Notes: a model not told the origin generated them from the letters alone. DNA of 5,538 nt from Candidatus Eiseniibacteriota bacterium (GCA_016867695.1 VGIY01000184.1:1-5538), one strand, 5' to 3'; positions 1 to 5,456 are shown, counted from the stretch's first letter. Numbers and translations are program-made.

Positions 1-639
1 GAGCGAGCCGCCGCGCCCGACGATGAGCAGGTCGATGTCGTCACGGGAGTTCAGCTCGGCGATCGCCCGGGCGATGTCGGGCGCCGCCTCGGGCCCCTGG
101 ACGAGCGTCGGGCGCAGCAGGATCCGGATCGGCGGCCAGCGGCGGCGCAGGACGCGCTCGATGTCGCGGATCGCCGCGCCGGTCGGCGAGGTGACCACCC
201 CGATCGTCTCCGGGTAGGCGGGCAGCGGGCGCTTGCGCTCCGCGGCGAAAAGCCCCTCGGCGGCCAGGCGCTCCTTGAGCGCCTGGAAGGCGAGCTGCAG
301 CTCCCCCTCGCCCAGCGGCACCAGCCGCTCGGCGATCAGCTGGTACTGGCCGCCCCGCTCGTAGACGGTGACGCGCCCCTGGACGACGCAGCGCAGCCCG
401 TCGCGCAGCGCCGCGCGCAGCCGCCCGGCCGAGCCGCGGAACATGACGCAGCGCAGCTGGGCCCCGGGGTCCTTCAGCGTGAAGTAGAGGTGGCCCGAGC
501 GATGGGCGAGGAAGTTGGAGATCTCCCCCTCGACCCAGAGCCAGCCGACGCCCTTCTCAAGGCACTCCTTGATCAGCGCGGTCGCCTCGCTCACGGTGCA
601 CCGAGGCTGGATCGGCCCGCCCGCCACGCTCTCCGGCAC
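1..639 (-). CDS. xseA: Exodeoxyribonuclease VII large subunit, N-terminal half (cut by the window edge)
   Basis: XseA is the catalytic large subunit of exonuclease VII, a cytoplasmic enzyme that degrades single-stranded DNA to oligonucleotides together with the small subunit XseB. About 213 codons are visible of a family usually 400-450 residues long. The N-terminal OB-fold DNA-binding domain covers about residues 13-110, with TVSEA at 15-19, VEGEISNF at 36-43 and SGHLYFTLKD at 48-57. The catalytic domain begins with the family signature VVTSPTGAAIRD (148-159), and the window ends inside the LIVGRGGSL segment. The start is uncertain: the frame has GTG codons at 648, 639, 627 and 594. The one at 594 falls inside the conserved VSE motif and is too late. 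I chose 639 because GGGGAG lies 10 nt upstream. The gene starts 82 nt after folD; folD-xseA is a common bacterial pairing, and xseB would be expected further left. Confidence 0.93.
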   Translation of the reverse strand, partial: MPESVAGGPIQPRCTVSEATALIKECLEKGVGWLWVEGEISNFLAHRSGHLYFTLKDPGAQLRCVMFRGSAGRLRAALRDGLRCVVQGRVTVYERGGQYQLIAERLVPLGEGELQLAFQALKERLAAEGLFAAERKRPLPAYPETIGVVTSPTGAAIRDIERVLRRRWPPIRILLRPTLVQGPEAAPDIARAIAELNSRDDIDLLIVGRGGSL

Positions 640-721
640 TTGCCGCACGCTCCCCTGATCGGCCGCGGCGTCCGCGGCGCCCCCCGCAGACCCCCTGCCG
701 TGCCTGCCCCCGCTCGCTTCG

Positions 722-1612
722 CTAGCCCGCCGCGCGCTCCAGGGCGCGCTCGGCGGCCAGGACGGTGTTCTCCATCAGGCTGACGACCGTCATCGGACCG
801 ACGCCTCCCGGCACCGGCGTGATCGCCGCGGCGCGCGGCTCGACGGCCTCGAAGTCGACGTCGCCCTGGAGCCGATCCTTGCCGGGGCGCCGCGGGTCGG
901 GCTCGGCGTGCATGCCGACGTCGACGACGACCGCCCCCGGCTTGACCATCTCGGCGGTGACGAACCGCGCCCGGCCGACGGCGGCGACGAGGATGTCGGC
1001 CAGCCGGGTCAGCGCCGGGAGATCACGCGTGCGGCTGTGGCAGAGCGTGACCGTGGCGTCGGTCTCGTCCGTGCGCGTCGAGAGGAGATTCGCCAGCGGG
1101 CGGCCGACGATGCGGCTGCGGCCGAGGACGACCGCGTGGCGGCCGGCCAGCGGGATCGCGTAGTGCTGCAGCAGGCGCAGGATGCCGAGCGGCGTGGCGG
1201 CGACGAACCCCGGCTCCCCTAGCGCCAGGCGACCGAGGTTGAGCGGATGGAAGCCGTCGACGTCCTTGTCCGGATCGATCGCCCCCAGAAGCTCCTCCTG
1301 GGCGAGGTGGCCCGGCAGCGGGAGCTGGAGGAGGATGCCCTGGACGCCCGCGTCGGCGTTCAGCCGCTCGATGGTCTCGCGCAGCCGGGGGGCGCCGACC
1401 TCGGCGGGCAGCACGATCGTCCGGGAGAGGATGCCGAGGCGCGCGCAGGCGCGCTCCTTGGCGCGCACGTAGACGACGGATGCCGGGTCCTCGCCGGCGC
1501 GCAGGAGCGCCAGCCCCGGCGCCGCCCCGCGCGCCTTCAGCGCCGCGATCCGGCCGGCGAGGCGTTCCTCGATGGCCGCCGCCGCGGCGCGCCCGTCCAG
1601 GATCAGCGCCAC
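722..1612 (-). CDS. folD: Bifunctional methylenetetrahydrofolate dehydrogenase / methenyltetrahydrofolate cyclohydrolase
   Basis: FolD interconverts 5,10-methylene-THF, 5,10-methenyl-THF and 10-formyl-THF in the cytoplasm, normally with NADP, and supplies one-carbon units for purines and formyl-methionine. The 296-residue product has the usual family length. Visible motifs are ILDGR at 4-8, the catalytic Tyr48 and Lys52 in YVRAK, QLPLP at 96-100, DKDVDGFHP at 115-123, the dinucleotide-binding loop GRSRIVGRP at 164-172, and the C-terminal TPVPGGVGPMT at 265-275. The GTG start at 1612 is preceded by AGGAGG (1622-1617) with a 4-nt gap, and the product then begins MALILDGR as FolD proteins do. 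The frame stays open further upstream, but that extension overlaps the end of rny and has no family similarity. The gene starts 26 nt after the rny stop, so the two are probably co-transcribed. Confidence 0.97.
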   Translation of the reverse strand: MALILDGRAAAAAIEERLAGRIAALKARGAAPGLALLRAGEDPASVVYVRAKERACARLGILSRTIVLPAEVGAPRLRETIERLNADAGVQGILLQLPLPGHLAQEELLGAIDPDKDVDGFHPLNLGRLALGEPGFVAATPLGILRLLQHYAIPLAGRHAVVLGRSRIVGRPLANLLSTRTDETDATVTLCHSRTRDLPALTRLADILVAAVGRARFVTAEMVKPGAVVVDVGMHAEPDPRRPGKDRLQGDVDFEAVEPRAAAITPVPGGVGPMTVVSLMENTVLAAERALERAAG

Positions 1613-1638
1613 GATCCCTCCTGCGCGCAGGCGACGCG

Positions 1639-3210
1639 TCAGCGCGCGTACTCGACGGCGCGCGTCTCCCGGATGACGACCACCTTGATCTGGCCCGGGT
1701 ACTGCAGCTCCTTCTCGATCCGCTTGGCGATGCCGCCGGCCAGCTGGACGGCGTCCTCGTCGCTGACCGTCTTCTGCTGGACCATGATGCGGATCTCGCG
1801 TCCCGCCTGGATGGCGAAGCACTTCTCGACGCCCGCGAAGGACTCGGCCAGCGTCTCCAGGCGCTCCAGGCGCTTGACGTAGGCCTCCAGCGTCTCGCGC
1901 CGCGCCCCGGGGCGCGCGCCGGAGATCGCGTCGGCCGCCTGGACCAGCGAGCCGTAGGCGCTGTCGATCTCCATCTCGCCGTGGTGGCCCCCGATCGCCG
2001 CGCAGATCAGCTCGCTCTCGCCGCAGCGCCGGGCGATCTCCATGCCGATCGCCGCGTGCGGACCCTCGACGTTGTGGTCGACCGCCTTGCCGATGTCGTG
2101 GAGCAGACCCCCGCGGCGGGCGAGCGTCTGGTCGAGGCCCAGCTCGGCGGCCATCATCCCCGCCAGGTGGGCGACCTCCGTCGAGTGCTTGAGCACGTTC
2201 TGGCCGAAGCTCGTCCGGTGGCGCAGCGCGCCGAGGTGGCGGATCAGCTCGTCGTTCAGCCCGTGCACGCCGAGGTCGAGCGCCGTGTGCTCGCCCGTTT
2301 CACGAAGCTCGCGCTCGACCGCCTGGCCCGCCTTCTCGACCACCTCCTCGATCCGGCCCGGATGGATGCGCCCGTCGCGGACGAGGGTCTCCAGCGCCAG
2401 GCGGGCGATCTCGCGGCGCACCGGGTCGTAGCCGGACAGCAGGACCGCCTCGGGGGTGTCGTCGATGATCACGTCCACGCCGGTGGCCGTCTCGAAGGCG
2501 CGGATGTTGCGCCCCTCGCGGCCGATGATCCGGCCCTTCATCTCCTCGTTCGGCAGGGGGACGACGGTGACCGTGGACTCGACCGACTGCTCGGCGGCGA
2601 GCCGCTGGATGGCGATGGTGACGATGCGCCGCGCGTCGCGCTCGGCGTTGCGCTGCGCCTCGTCGCGGATCCGCCGGGCGAGCAACGCCCCCTCGCCGCG
2701 GGCCTCCTCCTCCAGGTTCCTGAGGAGCTGCTCGCGCGCCGCCTCGGCGGTCAGGCCGGAGATCTGCTCGAGGCGGGCGTTCTGCGAGGTGATGAGCTGC
2801 TCCAGCTCAGCCTCGCGCCGAGCGAGCCGCTCGCGCTTCTGCTCGGTCTCCTTCTCGCCCTGCCGCGCCTCGCGCTCGCGGGACTCGATCTGCTCGTCGC
2901 GCCGGCGCACCTGCGCCTCGCGATCGCCCAGCCCCTGCTCCTTGCGCTCCAGCTCCTGGCGCGCCGTCCACATCTCCTCATCGAACTTGGCCTTGGCGCG
3001 CATCCACTCCTCGCGCGCCTCGATGGCCGCCGTCTTCTTGATCAGCTCCGCTTCCTTGCGCGTCTCGTCGAGGAGCTTGGCGGCCAGCGCCTCGGCGTCG
3101 TTGAGCCGGGCGCGGCCCATGCGCCGGTAGAGGGTCACGCCCGCCCAGAATCCGACCAGCCCCAGGAGCAGGCCGCCGGCCGACACGAGGATCCAGGTCA
3201 GCCCGTTCAC
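1639..3210 (-). CDS. rny: Ribonuclease Y (membrane-anchored endoribonuclease)
   Basis: RNase Y is a membrane-bound endoribonuclease that starts mRNA decay and processes some operon transcripts. The 523-residue product matches the family length of about 520. A single N-terminal membrane segment lies at about residues 5-27, followed by basic residues (YRRMGR). A long charged coiled coil rich in Glu, Arg and Gln spans roughly 35-200. A KH RNA-binding domain follows at about 210-275, with the loop GRIIGREGRNI at 226-236. The HD phosphohydrolase domain has its metal-binding His371-Asp372 in GGLLHDIGKAVDH, with further histidines in GGHHGEME near 407-414. The C-terminal domain contains KCFAIQAGREIRIMV. 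The GTG start at 3210 has GGGAGA (3223-3218) 7 nt upstream and puts the membrane helix at the very N-terminus. A longer frame up to 3351 runs through the RNA structure upstream and is not used. The gene begins 43 nt after the T tract of a terminator, with no clear promoter of its own. Confidence 0.97.
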   Translation of the reverse strand: MNGLTWILVSAGGLLLGLVGFWAGVTLYRRMGRARLNDAEALAAKLLDETRKEAELIKKTAAIEAREEWMRAKAKFDEEMWTARQELERKEQGLGDREAQVRRRDEQIESREREARQGEKETEQKRERLARREAELEQLITSQNARLEQISGLTAEAAREQLLRNLEEEARGEGALLARRIRDEAQRNAERDARRIVTIAIQRLAAEQSVESTVTVVPLPNEEMKGRIIGREGRNIRAFETATGVDVIIDDTPEAVLLSGYDPVRREIARLALETLVRDGRIHPGRIEEVVEKAGQAVERELRETGEHTALDLGVHGLNDELIRHLGALRHRTSFGQNVLKHSTEVAHLAGMMAAELGLDQTLARRGGLLHDIGKAVDHNVEGPHAAIGMEIARRCGESELICAAIGGHHGEMEIDSAYGSLVQAADAISGARPGARRETLEAYVKRLERLETLAESFAGVEKCFAIQAGREIRIMVQQKTVSDEDAVQLAGGIAKRIEKELQYPGQIKVVVIRETRAVEYAR

Positions 3211-3227
3211 GTCTATGTCTCCCGCCG

Positions 3228-3248
3228 CGGCGCCCGCCCGGGGCGCCG
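3228..3248 (-). repeat. GC hairpin between the 6S terminator and the rny ribosome binding site
   Basis: An inverted repeat of 7 bp (CGGCGCC / GGCGCCG) with a 7-nt loop fills most of the space between the T tract at 3254 and the rny ribosome binding site at 3223-3218. It may shield the 5' end of a processed rny message or tune its translation. That role is inferred from position only; stems of this size are frequent in DNA this rich in G and C. Confidence 0.4.
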
Positions 3249-3253
3249 GGCCG

Positions 3254-3293
3254 AAAAAGAGAAGACCCCGCCATGGCCGTGGGTAGCGGAGTC
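3254..3293 (-). terminator. Intrinsic terminator at the 3' end of the 6S-like RNA
   Basis: On the minus strand GACTCCGCTA (3293-3284) pairs with TGGCGGGGTC (3273-3264) in a 10-bp stem including two G-U pairs, with a 10-nt loop. It is followed directly by TTCTCTTTTT (3263-3254). This is a standard Rho-independent terminator and sets the 3' end of the RNA read from the zapA side. It lies 43 nt upstream of the rny start, so rny must rely on readthrough or on a promoter I cannot see. Its 3' arm is shared with the closing stem of the 6S fold. Confidence 0.7.
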
Positions 3294-3446
3294 GTCGAAC
3301 CGGATCCGTCCAGGTGGGCTCCTTCGCCGGCTGCCGTCGGGTCCCCCGCACGCGGGGTCTCCCCAGGCTGTCGGGTCCGGATCCCCCGAGACCAGTGTTG
3401 GTTCAGATGCTCCCGCTTCCCTCACGCACCAGACAGGGTCCCCTGC
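3254..3446 (-). ncRNA. ssrS: Probable 6S RNA
   Basis: 6S RNA binds the housekeeping sigma RNA polymerase holoenzyme by mimicking an open promoter. About 190 nt between zapA and rny has no coding potential and folds as expected for the family. A closing stem pairs 3444-3423 with 3281-3260, with a 13-bp outer run (AGGGGACCCUGUC with GGCGGGGUCUUCU), then UGG/CCA and CGUG/CACG separated by small internal loops. A central bubble follows; its 3' side can form a short hairpin (UGGAC with GUUCG), a hallmark of 6S. The interrupted terminal stem includes GGG-A-UCC against GGA-G-CCC and ends in CCCCG-CGUG-CGGGG. Length, fold and the position next to zapA, where gammaproteobacterial ssrS also lies, all agree. 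The 5' end is estimated from the stem. It begins about 9 nt after the zapA stop without its own visible promoter, so it may be processed from the zapA transcript. I judge it by structure and position, not by a database match. Confidence 0.72.
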
Positions 3447-3453
3447 AGTCCGC

Positions 3454-3822
3454 TCAGGCGCCGCCGCTCAGCTCGAGCGCTCGCTGGCTGCGCGGCTCGG
3501 CTCGCCCCGCCGACGGGGCGCCCTCCGCTTCCAGCTCGCTCAACGCCGTCGCGAGCGAGGCGTCCAGGCGCGCCACCCGCGATTGCAGCTCCACCGCCAG
3601 CGCGGCGCTGCGCGCCCGCTCGCGGAACAGCTCGTCGGCCAGGTTCAGCGACGCCATCACGGCGATGCGCTTCGCGTCCGGCGAACTGCTCTGGCGCCTG
3701 ACTGCGTTCATCTTATCGTCCACATAGGCGGCCAGCTCGGGAATCGAGGCCCCTTCCGCCTCGCCGGCGATCCGGTACTCCTCCCCGAGGATGACGACTC
3801 GCGCGTAGGATGCTGCGCCCAT
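3454..3822 (-). CDS. zapA: Cell division protein ZapA
   Basis: ZapA binds and bundles FtsZ filaments at the division ring. The 122-residue product has the N-terminal beta-hairpin segment ARVVILGEEYRI (7-18), LAAYVDDKMNAV (30-41), and the conserved helix KRIAVMASLNLADELFRERA (51-70) that leads into the C-terminal coiled coil used for dimer and tetramer formation. The last 20 or so residues are low in complexity and probably disordered. I chose the ATG at 3822 because it places the conserved strand near the N-terminus, as in other ZapA proteins. It has no good Shine-Dalgarno match. The frame stays open to a TTG at 3894, but that extension (rich in Gly, Pro and Arg) shows no family similarity. 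A strong promoter lies about 80 nt upstream of the ATG, and the 6S-like RNA starts just after the stop codon. Confidence 0.9.
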   Translation of the reverse strand: MGAASYARVVILGEEYRIAGEAEGASIPELAAYVDDKMNAVRRQSSSPDAKRIAVMASLNLADELFRERARSAALAVELQSRVARLDASLATALSELEAEGAPSAGRAEPRSQRALELSGGA

Positions 3823-3886
3823 GCGTGTCGGATCCGCTCTGCCGCGGCCGGCCCAGGCGTCCGGCCCGCCCCCTGTCCCGGTGCTC

Positions 3887-3900
3887 GGCGCCAACGCGCC
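3887..3900 (-). repeat. Short GGCGC hairpin at the start of the zapA leader
   Basis: GGCGC-GTTG-GCGCC forms a 5-bp stem with a 4-nt loop immediately after the predicted transcription start. It could protect the 5' end of the zapA message. Its 14 bases differ at one position from the core of the hairpin in the rpmI-rplT gap (4619-4632). The role is inferred from position only. Confidence 0.35.
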
Positions 3901-3909
3901 TACGAAGCC

Positions 3910-3938
3910 AGTCTAGGCGGGCCCGAGAAGCAAGTCAA
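3910..3938 (-). promoter_or_regulatory. Sigma-70-type promoter for zapA and the 6S-like RNA
   Basis: On the minus strand TTGACT (3938-3933) matches the -35 consensus at 5 of 6 bases. After a spacer of exactly 17 nt, TAGACT (3915-3910) matches the -10 consensus TATAAT at 4 of 6. The -10 box contains the TAG stop of the upstream coiled-coil gene. The start of transcription is expected near 3904-3901, giving zapA a leader of about 80 nt. AT-rich hexamers with ideal spacing are rare in this GC-rich window, which raises confidence. Confidence 0.6.
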
Positions 3939-4224
3939 CCTGATCGAGGAGCGCCGCCAGGCGCTGGGCCACGAGCTGGCGCTCGCGGCCGAGTAGCCGG
4001 TTCTCCTGCTCGAGGGTCTTCCAGCGTTCGACGACTCCCGATAGCGCGGCCAGATCCCTGACCCCCGCCTCGCGGCAGAGCCCCGCCTGGCGTTCGACCA
4101 GCTCGTCGCGCTCGCGGCGCAGGCCTTGGACCAGCGCCACGGTCTGCTCCAGGCGAGCGGAAAGCCGGTCGAGGTCGGCGGCGAGCTGCTCGTGGAGCGC
4201 TTCGGTCCGCCCCGGGGCCTCCAT
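3913..4224 (-). CDS. Small coiled-coil protein, ZapB-like candidate
   Basis: This 103-residue protein has no catalytic motif, signal peptide or membrane segment. It is nearly all charged helix: leucines recur at heptad-like spacing in residues 10-50 (for example LHEQLAADLDRLSARLEQ) and again at 65-98 (for example VERWKTLEQENRLLGRE), with a short break near VRDLAALSG. The second half resembles ZapB-type coils in composition. Lying directly upstream of zapA, it may be the partner that links ZapA to the chromosome terminus or stabilises the Z ring; this is inference from position and coiled-coil character, so I give no symbol. The ATG at 4224 has GGAGG 7 nt upstream. The gene starts 21 nt after the rplT stop and is probably read from the infC operon, while zapA has an extra promoter overlapping this gene's end. 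It could instead be an unrelated coiled-coil protein. Confidence 0.8.
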   Translation of the reverse strand: MEAPGRTEALHEQLAADLDRLSARLEQTVALVQGLRRERDELVERQAGLCREAGVRDLAALSGVVERWKTLEQENRLLGRERQLVAQRLAALLDQVDLLLGPA

Positions 4225-4245
4225 GGGGATCCCTCCGCCGGCGGG

Positions 4246-4602
4246 CTAGCCCTGGGCCGCGCGGGCGGCGTCGATCATCTGGCGGAAGGCGGGCATGTCG
4301 CGCACCGCCAGATCGGCGAGCACCTTGCGGTCGAGCGTGATGCCGGCGTTCTTCAGCAGGGCGATGAACGCGCTGTAGCTCAACCCGTTCATCCGCGCCG
4401 CGGCGTTGATCCGCTCGATCCAGAGACGCCGCATCATGCGCTTGCGCACCCGCCGGTCGCGGTAGGCGTAGCGCAGGCCGCGCATGAGGTTCTCTCGGGC
4501 CACGCGATAGAGGCGCGAGCGGCCGCCCACCGCCCCCTTGGCCCGGCGCAGCACCCGGCGCCGCCGCGCCCGCCCCGGGACGACGGTCTTGGCTCTCGGC
4601 AT
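4246..4602 (-). CDS. rplT: 50S ribosomal protein L20
   Basis: L20 binds 23S rRNA early in assembly of the large subunit and in several bacteria also represses its own operon by binding the mRNA. The 118-residue product has full family length. The very basic N-terminal extension (residues 1-30) leads into the signature RSRLYRVARENLMRGLRYAY, then YRDRRVRKRMMRRLWIERIN and NAAARMNGLSYSAFIALLK, and finally the globular end with LDRKVLADLAVRD. The ATG at 4602 has AAAGGAG upstream at good spacing. A hairpin at 4617-4634 abuts this ribosome binding site. The gene follows rpmI by 70 nt, as expected in the infC-rpmI-rplT operon. What follows is a coiled-coil gene and zapA, not pheS-pheT. Confidence 0.98.
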   Translation of the reverse strand: MPRAKTVVPGRARRRRVLRRAKGAVGGRSRLYRVARENLMRGLRYAYRDRRVRKRMMRRLWIERINAAARMNGLSYSAFIALLKNAGITLDRKVLADLAVRDMPAFRQMIDAARAAQG

Positions 4603-4616
4603 CGTCTACTCCTTTC

Positions 4617-4634
4617 CCGGCGCCCACGCGCCGG
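4617..4634 (-). promoter_or_regulatory. Hairpin abutting the rplT ribosome binding site
   Basis: CCGGCGC-GTGG-GCGCCGG makes a perfect 7-bp stem with a 4-nt loop. The GAAAGGAG of rplT begins at the next base. It may modulate L20 translation or coupling with rpmI. L20 is known to autoregulate this operon through mRNA structure in other bacteria, but I cannot show that this hairpin is the site. No T tract follows, so it is not a terminator. Confidence 0.4.
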
Positions 4635-4672
4635 CCTCGTCGGCTCGCCGATCGTCTCGCCAGGGAGCCGCG

Positions 4673-4870
4673 CTAGCGGACTCCGAGCTGACGGCGGATG
4701 CGCTTCTCGTCCGCGGGATGGATGAGGTCGCCCTGGGCGAGGCCGCGCTTGCGCTTGCGCGTCTTGCTGGTCAGCAGGTGGCCCTTGTTGGCCTTGCGCC
4801 GCCGGATACGGCCCGTGCCGGTCAGCTTGAAGCGCTTGGCCGCGGCGCGGCGGGTCTTCAGTTTCGGCAT
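4673..4870 (-). CDS. rpmI: 50S ribosomal protein L35
   Basis: L35 is a small basic protein of the large ribosomal subunit. The 65-residue product matches the family in length and motif order: MPKLKTRRAAAKRFKLTGTG at the N-terminus, IRRRKANKGHLLTSKTRKRK in the middle (about 22-41), and a C-terminal segment with IHPADEKRIRRQLG. The ATG at 4870 is preceded by GGGAGAGAACG, a usable ribosome binding site. It sits 39 nt after infC and 70 nt before rplT, in the conserved order. In E. coli its translation is repressed by L20 together with rplT. Confidence 0.98.
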   Translation of the reverse strand: MPKLKTRRAAAKRFKLTGTGRIRRRKANKGHLLTSKTRKRKRGLAQGDLIHPADEKRIRRQLGVR

Positions 4871-4889
4871 CGTTCTCTCCCGTCTGCGG

Positions 4890-4908
4890 CCGGGCGCGCG
4901 GCGCCCGG
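4890..4908 (-). promoter_or_regulatory. Perfect 8-bp hairpin in the infC-rpmI gap
   Basis: CCGGGCGC-CGC-GCGCCCGG forms a perfect 8-bp stem with a 3-nt loop, one base after the infC stop codon. No T tract follows on the minus strand, so termination is unlikely. In E. coli the L20 repressor site spans the infC-rpmI junction, so this hairpin is a candidate part of such control, or it may slow decay of the upstream message. This is inference from position. Confidence 0.45.
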
Positions 4909-4909
4909 T

Positions 4910-5449
4910 CTACTTGGCCGGCCGCGGCGACACGACCATGGTCATCGTGTGCCCTTCCTGGCGGATCCCCGATTCGACCGTCGCCAGGCCCTCCAGGTCC
5001 TCGATCACGCGCCTCAAGATCCTCTCGCCGAACTCCAGGTGGACGATCTCGCGCCCGCGGAAGCGGACGCTGAACTTGACCTTGTCGCGCTTGGCCAGGA
5101 ACTCCCGCGCGTGGCCGACCTTCACCTGGTAGTCGTGCTCCCCGATCTTGGGGCGCATCTTGATTTCCTTCAGCTGCGCCTGGTGCGTCTTCTGCTTCGC
5201 CTTGCGCAGCCGTTTCGCCTGCTCGTACTTGTAGCGCCCGTAGTCCATGATGCGACAGACGGGCGGCCTCGCCATGGGGGCCACCTCGACCAGGTCCGAG
5301 TCCCGCTCCTTGGCCAGGCGGAGCGCCTCGGACACGGCCATGACCCCGACCTGCTCTCCCTGTTCGTCGACCACGCGCACCATGGGTGCGCGAATCCGCT
5401 CGTTCACGCGGGTTTTGTCGGTGACCCGCTCGCGCGCATCCGGTCGGAT
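4910..5449 (-). CDS. infC: Translation initiation factor IF-3, probable ATC start
   Basis: IF3 binds the 30S subunit, keeps it apart from 50S and checks start-codon and initiator-tRNA pairing. From the ATC at 5449 the product is 179 residues; E. coli IF3 has 180. The N-domain contains VNERIRAPMVRVVDEQGEQV (15-34), and the linker carries PPVCRIMDYGRYKYE (62-76), the IF3 signature. The C-domain begins with KEIKMRPKIGEHDYQVK (94-110) and includes KVKFSVRFRGRE. The choice of start rests on GGAGGG at 5462-5457, exactly 7 nt before ATC. The alternative GTG at 5407 has no ribosome binding site and would give 165 residues, cutting just before the conserved NERIR. The nearby ATG at 5439 is out of frame. 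A rare start codon is known in infC of other bacteria, where IF3 rejects it and so limits its own synthesis. The gene heads the infC-rpmI-rplT operon. Confidence 0.95.
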   Translation of the reverse strand: MRPDARERVTDKTRVNERIRAPMVRVVDEQGEQVGVMAVSEALRLAKERDSDLVEVAPMARPPVCRIMDYGRYKYEQAKRLRKAKQKTHQAQLKEIKMRPKIGEHDYQVKVGHAREFLAKRDKVKFSVRFRGREIVHLEFGERILRRVIEDLEGLATVESGIRQEGHTMTMVVSPRPAK

Positions 5450-5456
5450 GGGTCGT

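Noticed and set aside
1613..1822. N-terminal extension of folD
   Set aside because: It overlaps the end of rny, has no FolD similarity, and AGGAGG fits the GTG at 1612.
3211..3351. N-terminal extension of rny
   Set aside because: It would put about 47 residues before the membrane anchor, runs through the terminator and 6S 3' arm, and the GTG at 3210 has its own ribosome binding site.
3254..3446. THF or other metabolite riboswitch controlling rny-folD
   Set aside because: The terminator with competing pairings first suggested a riboswitch. The long closing stem, central bubble, length and zapA neighbour fit 6S RNA better, and I recognise no riboswitch core.
1480..3996. Plus-strand open frame of 838 codons
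   Set aside because: It is antisense to rny, folD and zapA, which are unmistakable. Its translation is repetitive, rich in Leu, Arg, Ala and Asp, the usual shadow of a GC-rich coding strand.
5404..5439. Mini-ORF of 11 codons whose stop overlaps the GTG at 5407, as a possible infC leader peptide
   Set aside because: The only ribosome binding site is 17 nt away and is ideally placed for the in-frame ATC instead.
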